Shown: positions 26,031-35,488 of the stretch, piece after piece
Layout of the letters: each line of letters begins with the position of its first letter
Position numbering within the stretch: the stretch's first letter is position 1
Source of the DNA: Paenibacillus sp. FSL R5-0912
Lineage (GTDB): Bacteria; Bacillota; Bacilli; Paenibacillales; Paenibacillaceae
Assembly (NCBI RefSeq): GCF_000758605.1
Contig: NZ_CP009282.1
Location: 5,456,001-5,520,000 of the forward strand
Reading direction: 5' to 3'
DNA length: 64,000 bases
The notes under the pieces: model-generated
Database searches by the model: none
What the model saw: the letters and a program-made list of their open reading frames with translations, nothing else
Told to the model about the DNA's origin: nothing
Translations under genes and position numbers: made by a program

Positions 26031-27242
26031 TTAATTTGCTGCGCTACGGATCATGTGCGTAAGGGTTGTGATTTCCTGCGGATCACGTGTTGCCCCTATG
26101 ATGATCCAGCCGGTGCTCTGGCCGTGGGGGCCGATATAGACCACTTCACCATCGATCGTTTTTTGCTCCAGTGAATTGGGTCTGGTCTTGCAAGGCTCCA
26201 GCGCATACATCCGGTCACTGACCGCCCGCTTGGCGATTAGTGACCGGGGATAACATTGCAGCGAACGAATGACATAGGCTGCCGTATCCTGCCCGGCGTT
26301 CACCAGCATCTCGGCTGTCAGCTGCTCACCGCCCCCGTCTGCGCAATAGTCGCGGACCTGCGGCAGATCCGCAAGCCCCTCTACCGGCTCAGGAACGTAT
26401 TGATAACAGCGGATCGGGTCCAGCCTCGTTTCGGCATCGTAGATGATTAACGGGTCCACCTCAGGCGGGGCAGAGTCGCGGAGCAGCATTTTTGCGGTGG
26501 AGACCGGCAGGACATAACTCCCCCCACCCGACATATAAGCTCCTGCCAGCTGAATATGATACCCGTCATCCACTGGCTGGGCGACATCCGTTAAATTCAG
26601 CACCGTATCCTCCCGGAACAGCGTAGCTGCCCCGTAACGGATTACGATCCGGACTGTTTTGGCATATACAGGCAGCGGCCCGTATCCTCTCACCGGAACA
26701 TTACCTTCCAGGCAGATCTGCTGCTCATCCCAGGTCAGCCTCACCGATCCCGGCTGCGCGGAGGAGTAAGACCCCGTCCCGTGGACGGTTCTTACCTCAT
26801 CCGGAGTGCCGAAGATTTCTGGCCCAATGGCAGCTACCGCTGCATAGAAGCCTGAATCCCAGCCCGAATGCTCATTGTCGGATAGATCTACATGATCCGG
26901 ATGGAGCAGATACCGTTCGTCACGCTCCCAGCTGATTTTCTCCGCTTCCAGCCAGATTTCCCCAATGTCCATCCCCCGCTCCAGTATCACCGTAAAGACC
27001 AGCCGGCCATTGGATATAGTCAACAGGTGTATGTGCGAGCCGAAGGAGTCTGTAACAAGCGTCAGGGTGACAAAGCCTCCTCCAGGCAGCACCTGGCGAG
27101 TGCCCGGCTGCAGCTGCTCCAGCGTCAATTCGCTTACTCGCTGATTGCTATTTAGCTCATTGCCGTTCTGCTCATTGCTTACTCGCCCATTACTTATACT
27201 CTCATCGCTTTTCCGCTCGTTGTCTACTTGCTCACCGTTCAT
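26031..27242 (-). CDS. DUF4432 / aldose-1-epimerase-like protein
   Basis: Probable cytoplasmic sugar-binding or mutarotase-like enzyme of 403 residues. The galactose-mutarotase-like beta-sandwich covers about 40-395, with RGMDIGEIWLEA and HDHVDLSD-type segments and a late HGQSTGWIIIGATRD; this fits the DUF4432 family, for which biochemical function is not settled. The N-terminal 38 residues are an Asn/Ser/Glu-rich low-complexity tail (NGEQVDNERKSDESISNGRV), unusual for the family. Its ATG overlaps the beta-phosphoglucomutase stop as ATGA, so translation is coupled. Last gene of the phosphorylase operon; it might interconvert anomers made by the GH65 enzyme (inference). Confidence 0.75.
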   Translation of the reverse strand: MNGEQVDNERKSDESISNGRVSNEQNGNELNSNQRVSELTLEQLQPGTRQVLPGGGFVTLTLVTDSFGSHIHLLTISNGRLVFTVILERGMDIGEIWLEAEKISWERDERYLLHPDHVDLSDNEHSGWDSGFYAAVAAIGPEIFGTPDEVRTVHGTGSYSSAQPGSVRLTWDEQQICLEGNVPVRGYGPLPVYAKTVRIVIRYGAATLFREDTVLNLTDVAQPVDDGYHIQLAGAYMSGGGSYVLPVSTAKMLLRDSAPPEVDPLIIYDAETRLDPIRCYQYVPEPVEGLADLPQVRDYCADGGGEQLTAEMLVNAGQDTAAYVIRSLQCYPRSLIAKRAVSDRMYALEPCKTRPNSLEQKTIDGEVVYIGPHGQSTGWIIIGATRDPQEITTLTHMIRSAAN

Positions 27243-27943
27243 TCATCCACCTCCCCCCTTCCGCTGTCACCGTTTAAGTCAATGTGGCTAAGCAGAAACA
27301 CGGGTTCGAGCTGTTCGAAGCTGGCGATGGTTAGATGAGCACGGGCAAGCAGTGCCCCGTCTCCGATGCCAACCACGCGCATGCCCGCCCGGATCGCCCC
27401 TTCTACACCGGCGGCCGCATCTTCAAACACAAAACAAGCGGCCGGCGCTACTCCAAGCAGCCTGGCTGCTTGCAGGAACACCTCCGGGTCTGGCTTCGCC
27501 CTGCCGATGGTGTTCCCGTCCGCCACTGCGTCAAACAGCGGTCTGATGTTCACCTTCTCCAGAATCAGCGGAGCATTTTTGCTGGCCGAGGCAATCGCTG
27601 TTCTGACTCCGTGTGAGCGCAACAGCCCAAGAAAGCTGCTTACACCGGGTAATACATCGTCCGGAGTAAGTGTCTCCAGTAGCTCCTTGTACCACTCATT
27701 TTTGCGGGAGGCCAGCTCCTCCTTACGTTCCGCTGTCAGATCTGTTATTCCGCCGGACCGCAGCAGAAGTTCAAGCGATTCCATACGGCTAACGCCCTTC
27801 AGCTGCTCATTGGTGCTCTCGCTGAAATCGAAGCCGAGCTCACCGGCAAGACGCTTCCAGGCCTGATAGTGAAATTTCGCGGTATCGACAATGACACCGT
27901 CCAGATCAAAGATAGCTGCCTCAAAGGGTTGTGCCCGCAACAT
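27239..27943 (-). CDS. pgmB: Beta-phosphoglucomutase
   Basis: HAD-superfamily enzyme of 234 residues that converts beta-glucose-1-phosphate to glucose-6-phosphate in the cytoplasm. The nucleophile and acid/base Asp pair is in IFDLDGVIVDT; the cap has HYQAWKRLA and GVSRMESLELLL (substrate contacts typical of beta-PGM); motif II is ASASKNA; the Lys is in RAKPDPEVF; motif IV is FEDAAAGVEGA. The ATG at 27943 follows GGGAGGGG and overlaps the GH65 gene by 23 bp. Next to an inverting phosphorylase that makes beta-glucose-1-phosphate, its role is clear. Confidence 0.92.
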   Translation of the reverse strand: MLRAQPFEAAIFDLDGVIVDTAKFHYQAWKRLAGELGFDFSESTNEQLKGVSRMESLELLLRSGGITDLTAERKEELASRKNEWYKELLETLTPDDVLPGVSSFLGLLRSHGVRTAIASASKNAPLILEKVNIRPLFDAVADGNTIGRAKPDPEVFLQAARLLGVAPAACFVFEDAAAGVEGAIRAGMRVVGIGDGALLARAHLTIASFEQLEPVFLLSHIDLNGDSGRGEVDE

Positions 27944-30179
27944 AGCCCCTCCCTTCCAGCTTGTGCACTGCATGAGCATCCGGATGAATCGTGATCCGGT
28001 AGCGCTCCCCCTGCCAGGCAAGCTGGAAGCTCAGCTTCGTCCAGCCCTTAGGCAGCCGCGGCTCCAGCTTAATGTCCTTGCTCCACATCGCACTCTTCAG
28101 TCCGGCTAACCCGTATACGATCAGCTGCCACAAGCCGCCGCAATTCGCGATATGTATTCCCTCGGCAGCACCCTTCTTCTCCAGCGAAAGGTCGATATCC
28201 ATCACCCGCTGCAGGAAATTTGCCGCCGCTTTCGGCTGATTCAGCCAGGAGGCCACAATGCCGTGAACTGCCACGGACAAGGAGGAATCATGGGTTGTAA
28301 TCGGCTCATAATAGTCATAGGCCGCTTTCAGCTGCTCCCGGGAGAATTCATGCGGGAACAGCAGCATCAGTTCCAGCACATCCGCCTGCTTAAGCGCCTT
28401 GGACCGGTAATTGCGCTCCTGGGAGATGAAATGGCCGAAGGGTCTGGATCTGTCGGTCCAGATGCTATCGAAATCTAAATCCGCGTAAGAAGCAAAATCG
28501 TCAGACTGCGGAACAATATCCGTTCTGCTGTCATAGGGCAGCCGCAGCTTCTCCGCCGTGTGCCGGAACAGCTCCCGTTCCTCCGGAAGAATGTTCAGGC
28601 GCTCTGCCGCAGCCGCATAGCTGTCCGGTTTGCTGCCTTGCAGGCTGTCCAGGCAGGCAATCGTCTGCTCCAGACTGAACTTGACCATGCGGTTGGTGAA
28701 GGCATTGTTGCGGGTAAAGGGCAGATATTCGTCCGGTCCCATCACGCCGAGCAGCTCGCCCACTCCTTCCCGGTTCCAGTCTACCCGGTCACACCAGTAC
28801 CGTGCCGTCTCCACCAGAATATCAATGCCGTAGTGCTCCAGGAAATCTTCATCGCCTGTTGCCCGCACATAATGGTAGAGAGCATACACTATATCCGCTG
28901 TTATATGAATTTCATGGTCGGCGTACTGCCAGTTGGCACATTGTTCATCCCCGCTTAACGAGGACTCCCAGGCATATCTTGCTCCCCGGTAGCCATAATT
29001 CTGCGCATTGCGTCTGGCTCCGTCCAGCGTATTGTAGCGGAACAGAAGCAGATTGCGGGCCGCCTGCGGGTTGGTATGCAGGTAGAAGGGCAGCAGGTTG
29101 ATCTCCGTGTCCCAGAAATACCTGCCGAAATAGGCCTCACCGGCATACCCCTTAGCACAAATCGCCACCCGGGCATCCTCCGGTGCATTGGCACGAAGCA
29201 GATGATAGAGTGAAGCCCGGACATTTAATTGCGCCAGATCATCTCCCTTGATGAGGATATCGGCCCCCTGCCACTTGCTCTTCCAGCAAGCTGCATGCCG
29301 TTCATATAGCTGGTCCCAGCCTATCTCACGTGCACGGCTAAGCTGCGCAAGCGCTCTGCTGCCTGCTTCGCCTTCCTCCATATCCCGGTCCGTGGTCACC
29401 GCCGTCAGCTTGCTGACAGTCAGCCGGTCCCCGGTCTGCACAGCGAATTCACCCCGGAGCGCAGCCGTCACCTGGCTATTCTCCTCCTGCCAGATCACCG
29501 CTTCAGAGGCTTCCAGCGCAGAGTGCATAAAGATCCGGTTCCCCTGTTCCGTCAGCGTTTTAAGCGACAGGCTGCCCCCAACTTCCGCCGTGGGAACTAC
29601 ACTATCAAAATGATTCATCCCATTGGTGCGTACATCTCCCCGGAGAGAAGCAGCAGCCTCCAGCCTGCCTTCGCCTGCCAGCACCTCAACCTGTATGCGC
29701 TGGATACACAGATGGGTATCCGCCATACTGATGTAGCGCTCGAAGGTGCACTGTAGCTGCATGCCCTCTGCTGTCTCCCAGATCAATGTACGATGAAGGC
29801 TTCCATCGCGCAGATCCAGCCAGCGTCTGTAGCCGCTGATCCGGGAGCGGTCCATATCCAGGCTCTCGCCTGCAGAGCGCAATTCAAGCCCCAGCATATA
29901 AGGAAGATTAACAATCTCCTCCTTCAGCAGCGGATGCCGGGCGACAATGCCCGGGATGAATGTCCCCTGCTTGGACTTCGGATGCCGCGGCTTCTCCAGC
30001 GTGACGTTATCCGGAAAACGCAGATATTCCTCATCCTGAGGGGCATCGCTGCATCCCTCTTCAAAGCTTCCACGGGCATGCATATAGCCGTTCCCCTGGG
30101 TGAACAGCCCCTCATAATGCTTATGCAGTCCGGCCTCATACCCGTTTTCTTTCAGGCACCACAGGTGTTCCTCATTCAT
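27921..30179 (-). CDS. GH65 family disaccharide phosphorylase
   Basis: Cytoplasmic inverting phosphorylase of 752 residues that uses phosphate to split an alpha-glucoside into beta-glucose-1-phosphate and a sugar. The N-terminal beta-sandwich (about 1-250) is followed by an (alpha/alpha)6 barrel with FWDTEINLLPFY, RYAWESSLSGDE and the catalytic Glu in VMGPDEYLPFTRNNAF, then a C-terminal beta domain. Known GH65 specificities include maltose, trehalose, kojibiose, nigerose and glucosylglycerol; motifs seen here do not separate them. The ATG at 30179 follows GAGGGG by six bases. It sits between an ABC importer and pgmB. Confidence 0.92.
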   Translation of the reverse strand: MNEEHLWCLKENGYEAGLHKHYEGLFTQGNGYMHARGSFEEGCSDAPQDEEYLRFPDNVTLEKPRHPKSKQGTFIPGIVARHPLLKEEIVNLPYMLGLELRSAGESLDMDRSRISGYRRWLDLRDGSLHRTLIWETAEGMQLQCTFERYISMADTHLCIQRIQVEVLAGEGRLEAAASLRGDVRTNGMNHFDSVVPTAEVGGSLSLKTLTEQGNRIFMHSALEASEAVIWQEENSQVTAALRGEFAVQTGDRLTVSKLTAVTTDRDMEEGEAGSRALAQLSRAREIGWDQLYERHAACWKSKWQGADILIKGDDLAQLNVRASLYHLLRANAPEDARVAICAKGYAGEAYFGRYFWDTEINLLPFYLHTNPQAARNLLLFRYNTLDGARRNAQNYGYRGARYAWESSLSGDEQCANWQYADHEIHITADIVYALYHYVRATGDEDFLEHYGIDILVETARYWCDRVDWNREGVGELLGVMGPDEYLPFTRNNAFTNRMVKFSLEQTIACLDSLQGSKPDSYAAAAERLNILPEERELFRHTAEKLRLPYDSRTDIVPQSDDFASYADLDFDSIWTDRSRPFGHFISQERNYRSKALKQADVLELMLLFPHEFSREQLKAAYDYYEPITTHDSSLSVAVHGIVASWLNQPKAAANFLQRVMDIDLSLEKKGAAEGIHIANCGGLWQLIVYGLAGLKSAMWSKDIKLEPRLPKGWTKLSFQLAWQGERYRITIHPDAHAVHKLEGRGYVAGTTL

Positions 30180-30231
30180 CTGCAACCCCTCAATTCTCCG
30201 GTATCTTTCCATGGCGTTCCCGTCAACTCCG

Positions 30232-31056
30232 TCATCCCTTGACCGCTCCCGCAGCAAGTCCGGATACTACCTGCTCCTGCAGCAGGATATAGACTACAAT
30301 ACTCGGAATGATGACGACCATCGTAGCGGCAAACATGACGCCGTAATCACTGGCAAACTGGCTTTTGAAATAATAGAGCGCCAGCGGCAGGGTCCGGCTC
30401 TGATTGCCTGTCGTCAGAATGATCGCGAATTGAAATTCATTCCAGCAGAGCAGGAACTGCATGACTCCCGCCGTGCCGAAGCCCGGCTTCGAGATCGGCA
30501 GTATAATCCGGAAGAAGGTCTGAATGAAGCTGGCACCATCCAGGTAAGCTGATTCCTCCATCTCCTTGGGTATCGTAAGGAAGTAGCTGGATAGAATGTA
30601 GAGCGAGACCGGCAACCCAAAGCCGGTATAGACAATAATAAGTCCGATCAGCTTGTCATATAGCCCGAGCGCGTTAACTGTTAAGTACAGCGGCTGCAGC
30701 ATCGCAGCGCCGGGAATCAGCAGCGAGAGGGAGAAGGCTCCCATCAGCAGCTTTTTACCGCGGAATTGAAAGCGCGCCAGTACATAAGCTGCCATTCCGA
30801 GCAGAAGCAGATTGAGCAGTGTTCCAAAAATCCCTACAATTACACTGTTGATGTAGAACCGGGAAATCGGCGCGATCTGGAAGGCCTTCGTGTAATTGGA
30901 GAAGCGGAAGCTGCTTGGCCAGCCGAGGGAATTGCTCAGAATCTCGGCATTCGTCTTAAACGATGCCAGCAGCACCCACAGGAACGGACCCAGCGACAAC
31001 AGGACAATCAGGATTACAAATCCATACTTAAGTACACCCAAACTTTTTTTCAACAT
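30232..31056 (-). CDS. Sugar ABC transporter permease, MalG-like
   Basis: Membrane subunit of a CUT1-type importer, 274 residues, about six transmembrane segments. The EAA loop reads EESAYLDGASFIQTFFRIILP, which contacts the ATPase. The ATG at 31056 follows GGGGTGA. It begins 20 bp after the stop of the partner permease and is followed by GH65. The operon encodes no ATP-binding subunit, so a shared MsmX-type ATPase elsewhere is expected. Confidence 0.92.
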   Translation of the reverse strand: MLKKSLGVLKYGFVILIVLLSLGPFLWVLLASFKTNAEILSNSLGWPSSFRFSNYTKAFQIAPISRFYINSVIVGIFGTLLNLLLLGMAAYVLARFQFRGKKLLMGAFSLSLLIPGAAMLQPLYLTVNALGLYDKLIGLIIVYTGFGLPVSLYILSSYFLTIPKEMEESAYLDGASFIQTFFRIILPISKPGFGTAGVMQFLLCWNEFQFAIILTTGNQSRTLPLALYYFKSQFASDYGVMFAATMVVIIPSIVVYILLQEQVVSGLAAGAVKG

Positions 31057-31076
31057 TCTCACCCCATCCGCTCCAT

Positions 31077-31952
31077 TCAGTTTTGGGAGCTGCCTATTCT
31101 GAACAGATTTCGGCATAGCAGGACAAAGATCAAGCCAAAGCCGATTAGGAAAACGCCCACTGAGTTGGAATAACCGAAGTTATTGTCCATGAGAGCGGTT
31201 TTGTAAATGTAAATGGGTAAATTCATCGTTTGATTGCCGGGTCCGCCGCCTGTTGTCATTAGAATAATATCCATCTTCTGCAGCATGCTTGTTCCCGACA
31301 GAATCACGCAGGTCCCGATAATGTTGCGCAGCATAGGAATGATGATGTACAGGTTGATCTTGAAATTGCTGGCCCCGTCGATACGTGCCGATTCGAACAG
31401 ACTTTCCGGAATGGCCGCAATCTCGGCCAGAATAAGAATCGTGACAACTGCCGCATAAGGCAGCCAGGTCATCGTGACGGATAGAAAAGCCGTGGCATAA
31501 TCCATGAACCAGTTCTGGGAGTAATCCGCATTGCCGAATAAACGGACGATACTGTTCACCGCACCGAATTCAGGATTGAGCATGCACAGGAACAGCATAC
31601 CTACGGCTGCACCCGAGATAATATTAGGAAACATGTACACCGTGCGGGCAAACTTCCAGTAGAATTCCTTCATACTGAGAATAACCGCGAACAGGGTGCC
31701 GATGGCCACGTGGACCGTAGATTGCAGCACGACCCAGATCCCCGTATTCAGAGCGCTTTGGCGAAAATCGGCATCGTCCGTAAACAGCTTGATATAGTTA
31801 GCGAGACCGGTAAACACCGGGCTGCGTCCGGCCGACCATTCCGTAAAGGATGTGCCGAACAAAATGACAAGTGAGACGGCATAGACAATAATAAACAATG
31901 CTACAGTCGGCAACAGGAAAAGCGTGATATACCCTCTATTTTTCCTAACCAT
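31077..31952 (-). CDS. Sugar ABC transporter permease, MalF-like
   Basis: Membrane subunit of a CUT1 sugar importer, 291 residues, six transmembrane segments, with the EAA loop PESLFESARIDGASNFKINLYIIIP split around the conserved Gly. The ATG at 31952 lies about nine bases after GGGGAGG; the TTG at 31970 is within the ribosome site. It lies between the solute-binding protein and the MalG-like permease in one minus-strand operon. Confidence 0.92.
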   Translation of the reverse strand: MVRKNRGYITLFLLPTVALFIIVYAVSLVILFGTSFTEWSAGRSPVFTGLANYIKLFTDDADFRQSALNTGIWVVLQSTVHVAIGTLFAVILSMKEFYWKFARTVYMFPNIISGAAVGMLFLCMLNPEFGAVNSIVRLFGNADYSQNWFMDYATAFLSVTMTWLPYAAVVTILILAEIAAIPESLFESARIDGASNFKINLYIIIPMLRNIIGTCVILSGTSMLQKMDIILMTTGGGPGNQTMNLPIYIYKTALMDNNFGYSNSVGVFLIGFGLIFVLLCRNLFRIGSSQN

Positions 31953-31990
31953 CCATATGGTCCTCCCCAATCCTCAGCTTACATTACTCT

Positions 31991-33340
31991 TTATTTATTC
32001 TTAGCAGCAATCTCAGTCAGTTCCTTGGCAATCTCTTCAGCCGTTGCCCGGCCCGCTGCCAGCTTCGGATACAGGTTCTTCCAGGCATCTGTTACGTTCG
32101 GATAGACGATGGAGTCCAGGGTCCGGTAATGCAGCTGTGACTTTTGAGCGACTGTGATCGATTCGACCATGATCGGATATTTCTCTTTCAGTGCATCTGA
32201 TGGCTGAACTTCACTCGATACCGGCATAACATTGCCGTATTCAAGAGCGAGGGTCTGACCTTCAAGCCCTGTTTTGAACTTGATGAATTTCTCCGCAGCA
32301 TCGCGGGTTTCCGGCGTTTTGGCTCCGATCATATAGCCAACCTCATAAGTGGAAATCAGGCTGTTATTCGGATACGCGGCGACACCCACTTTTGCATCGA
32401 AACCTTCACTGGATTTGGTCGGATCGCTGAAGTCTCCAATCATCCAGGGACCGTTGGCAATCATCGCAGCCTTGCCCTGGCTGAACGCGTTCGCTGCATT
32501 GGCATACCCCGCCCCAAGCGCATCCTTCGTCGTATACTTCTCCAGCAGCTCCTTCATCATATTAAGCGCCTGAATCATTTCGGGCGTATTGAAGTCGGTA
32601 GGGTGCAGGGTGTTCATGAACGTCTTGCCGTTCTCCCCGTTCGTACCGATCATCGCGGCAAGAATCAGGTTGGATGTCCAGGCATTCTCCCCGGTCATCA
32701 GTGCGAGGGGAACGAAGCCTGCAGCCTTCAGCTTCTCGTTGTTGCTCATGAATTCATCCCAAGTCTCCGCCGGCTTAATGCCTGCCTTCTCAAACATTTC
32801 TTTATTGTAAAAGTAGCCGATATTCTGCTTCTGATCGCTGATCGACCAGATCTTCCCGTCCCGGGTATTGGAAGCAAGTGCATCTTCTCCGATAGCTGCC
32901 TTCCATTCCGCATCCTTGTCTAAATAATCATTGAAAGGGGTTGCAAGATTCCCTTTGATCAGGACATCATTAATTCCGTCCTTGCCCATTACGACATCCG
33001 GCACATCCCCGGAGGCTGCCAGAATCTTAATCTTATCCACGTATGCGGCATCACTTGGAATCTCTTCAACCACAACCTCCACTTCATTGCCATATTTGGC
33101 ATTGAACTGCTTGATCTGCTCTTCCTCCATCTTGGCTGATGCATGCGTGCCGACCCGGAACGTAAGATAAGAAATTTTGACCGGCGCTTTAGCCGCAGGT
33201 GCTGCTGCATTTCCTGAGCCTGCCGTTGCGGCCGCTCCATTATTCTCTGCTGAATTCCCTGATCCGCATGCCGTAATGGACATGGTCAGCATCAGCATGC
33301 CTGCTAAGGTACAGCCCGCTTTGTACAAAGACTTTTGCAC
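31991..33340 (-). CDS. Sugar ABC transporter substrate-binding lipoprotein
   Basis: Extracytoplasmic binding protein of 449 residues anchored by lipid. Signal peptide with lipobox SITAC, then an Asn/Ala-rich linker (GSGNSAENNGAAA) and a family-1 binding fold (KISYLTFRVG, NKEMFEKAGIKPAETWDEF, AMIANGPWMIGDF). The GTG at 33340 follows AAAGGGGG. First gene of the phosphorylase operon; the ligand is probably the alpha-glucoside split by GH65. It is divergent from a YesM/YesN pair that probably senses the same sugar. Confidence 0.92.
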   Translation of the reverse strand: MQKSLYKAGCTLAGMLMLTMSITACGSGNSAENNGAAATAGSGNAAAPAAKAPVKISYLTFRVGTHASAKMEEEQIKQFNAKYGNEVEVVVEEIPSDAAYVDKIKILAASGDVPDVVMGKDGINDVLIKGNLATPFNDYLDKDAEWKAAIGEDALASNTRDGKIWSISDQKQNIGYFYNKEMFEKAGIKPAETWDEFMSNNEKLKAAGFVPLALMTGENAWTSNLILAAMIGTNGENGKTFMNTLHPTDFNTPEMIQALNMMKELLEKYTTKDALGAGYANAANAFSQGKAAMIANGPWMIGDFSDPTKSSEGFDAKVGVAAYPNNSLISTYEVGYMIGAKTPETRDAAEKFIKFKTGLEGQTLALEYGNVMPVSSEVQPSDALKEKYPIMVESITVAQKSQLHYRTLDSIVYPNVTDAWKNLYPKLAAGRATAEEIAKELTEIAAKNK

Positions 33341-33655
33341 AATAAATCCCCCTTTAGAATGATGGCTTAAGCCAGGGTATCCCCCTGCAGCCAATTACAG
33401 TTGTTTACAGCTCTCATTGTAGACCAAAGAAAAAAAGGATAGAATTCGTTTTTCTGCATGATCTTTTATAATATCTTGAGCAAATGTGATTTGGCAGCGA
33501 GGTTGGTGTAAGGGTTTTCAGATTTCTTTAACTCTGTATCGTTATCTTTACCATCTGGCCGGAAACGGCACGATTTCACCCGGCTCTGCTATTCGCTGTC
33601 AAGAAATGAATATATAATGGCTGTACTACAGACTCATCAGCAAGGAGCAACCAAC
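33341..33655. promoter_or_regulatory. Divergent promoter region, sugar operon versus sensor kinase
   Basis: No gene is seen in 315 bp. It must hold the promoters of the binding-protein operon (minus) and the YesM-type kinase (plus). AT-rich stretches with candidate -10 boxes are present (for example TATTAT on the minus strand near 33470), but no convincing -35/-10 pair, and no palindrome or cre site was found. Confidence 0.4.
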
Positions 33656-35488
33656 ATGTCCAATCAGCATATCCTGAAGCGGATCAGCCTTCGTCCCCTA
33701 CTCGGACGTTTCTCCCTAATTCCGGTACGAAATAAAATGGTCATTATTATCTTCCTGCTAATTCTGCTTCCGATGACGTTCGCCGGCTGCTACTTCTATT
33801 GGAGCATCTCCCAGATTCTAACGAGGAATGCCAATGATAATCTGTCCCTGCTGATCCGCCAGACCAACGACAATATCGAGAAGTCCTTTCAGATTATTGA
33901 TAATACCTCCCTGCATTTCCTCTCTACTAAAATGTTAAGAAGCTGGTTAATCGACGATATGTCGCTAAGCGATGACTTCTACAAGAAATTCGTCAATAAA
34001 AGTGAAATGGAAGAGGATTTGAAGTACAGCCTTATGTTCAACAATGCTTGGAATATCAGCCTGCTGTCAACGGCCTATGTATTTTTTGATAACGACAACT
34101 ATGTATCCGTTCTGAAGTCCCCGCCAAACATTGAGCAGATTAACCGGAATAATCTCGCAGTCTATCAGTCGGTTAACGGCAGAATGGTCCGCGGCAAAGA
34201 AATATTGACACCAAGTCCCGGCGATCCCACGCTCTATTTCACCCGGGTGATGTCCAATATTAATCTTCCCGAGCAACGCCTGGTGCTGATCTTCGGCACG
34301 AATGAAGCTGATTTAGCGGAGAAATATTCCGGACTGCTCGAATACCCGGGCGCCATGGCCTACATCATTGATAACCAGGGAGTCATCTATTCTAGTGCGG
34401 GTAAGCAGGAATTAGGTTCAACTGCTCCTCCCGATGTGCTTGCGCTGAGGGATCATACGGAAGTAAGTGAGGTCAAGCTTAATCAAGAGACTTATCTAGC
34501 CGCTTCCCGCAGCATCGGTACGACCGGGCTCACCTTCATTGCCGGTATTCCGAGGAAGCAGGTACTCGCCAAATTATCCGGCAGCATGCACAATTATATT
34601 TGGTTTATCGCGCTGATCGCGTTCGTCTCGCTTGCAGCAGGTGTGTTGCTATCGCTTCGCTTCACCCGGATTATCCGCGATCTGCTGCGGAGTATCCGTA
34701 AGGTCAAGAAAGGGGATTACAACACCAGAATGCCCGCTTTCAAGGATGCAGAGCTCAACCAGCTCAGTTCCACCTTCAACAACATGACTGACGAGATCAA
34801 CTATCTGATCAAGGAAGTCTATGAGAAGCATCTGCTGGTCAAAGAGTCAGAGTTCAAATTTCTGCAGGCTCAGATGAATCCTCACTTTCTGTTCAATACG
34901 CTGATTACCATCGGCTACAAGGCAAAACTGTCCAAAGATGAGACCGTTTACAAGATGGTAACGTCCCTTACCGAGCTGCTGCAGGCAAGCATCTATTCGA
35001 GCAGTCTGGCCAAAATCCCGATCCGGCAGGAGCTGGATTTCATCCGATTCTATCTGTATCTGCAGAAGGAAAGGTTCGAGGACAAAATGGAATACACGAT
35101 CCAGATCGAGGATGAGGCCATACTGGATCTGCTGCTACCCAAGCTGAGTGTCGAACCGCTGGTCGAGAATGCTGTCGTGCACGGGGTGGAGCGGAAGCTC
35201 GGCAAAGGAAACATCAACATCCGCATATACCGCGAGAACGATTCGGTCTATTTCGAGATCACCGATAATGGCAACGGGTTTGAGCATATGCCCAAGAATT
35301 GGAGTCATTTCGAGAGCGACACGATGCGCAAGCAGGGCCACAACAATATCGGCCTGATCAACACGCATAAACGGGTTAAGTTGCTCTACGGCGAGCCTTA
35401 TGGAATTGAGGTCGAGAGCGAGCCTGGGGCAGGCGCGAGAGTCACTCTACATATACCGGAAGATCAGGGGGAACTAACACATGTATAA
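33656..35488 (+). CDS. YesM-type sensor histidine kinase
   Basis: Membrane sensor of 610 residues: transmembrane segment about 25-48, a large extracellular Cache-like domain to about 310, a second membrane segment about 312-335, HAMP about 340-395, a His_kinase domain with the phospho-acceptor His in AQMNPHFLFNTL, and HATPase_c (NAVVHGVERKLG, DNGNGFEHM). The ATG at 33656 follows AAGGAG by eight bases. It overlaps the regulator gene by 8 bp. Being divergent from a sugar ABC operon, it probably detects that sugar or its binding protein outside the cell and activates transport. Confidence 0.93.
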   Translation: MSNQHILKRISLRPLLGRFSLIPVRNKMVIIIFLLILLPMTFAGCYFYWSISQILTRNANDNLSLLIRQTNDNIEKSFQIIDNTSLHFLSTKMLRSWLIDDMSLSDDFYKKFVNKSEMEEDLKYSLMFNNAWNISLLSTAYVFFDNDNYVSVLKSPPNIEQINRNNLAVYQSVNGRMVRGKEILTPSPGDPTLYFTRVMSNINLPEQRLVLIFGTNEADLAEKYSGLLEYPGAMAYIIDNQGVIYSSAGKQELGSTAPPDVLALRDHTEVSEVKLNQETYLAASRSIGTTGLTFIAGIPRKQVLAKLSGSMHNYIWFIALIAFVSLAAGVLLSLRFTRIIRDLLRSIRKVKKGDYNTRMPAFKDAELNQLSSTFNNMTDEINYLIKEVYEKHLLVKESEFKFLQAQMNPHFLFNTLITIGYKAKLSKDETVYKMVTSLTELLQASIYSSSLAKIPIRQELDFIRFYLYLQKERFEDKMEYTIQIEDEAILDLLLPKLSVEPLVENAVVHGVERKLGKGNINIRIYRENDSVYFEITDNGNGFEHMPKNWSHFESDTMRKQGHNNIGLINTHKRVKLLYGEPYGIEVESEPGAGARVTLHIPEDQGELTHV

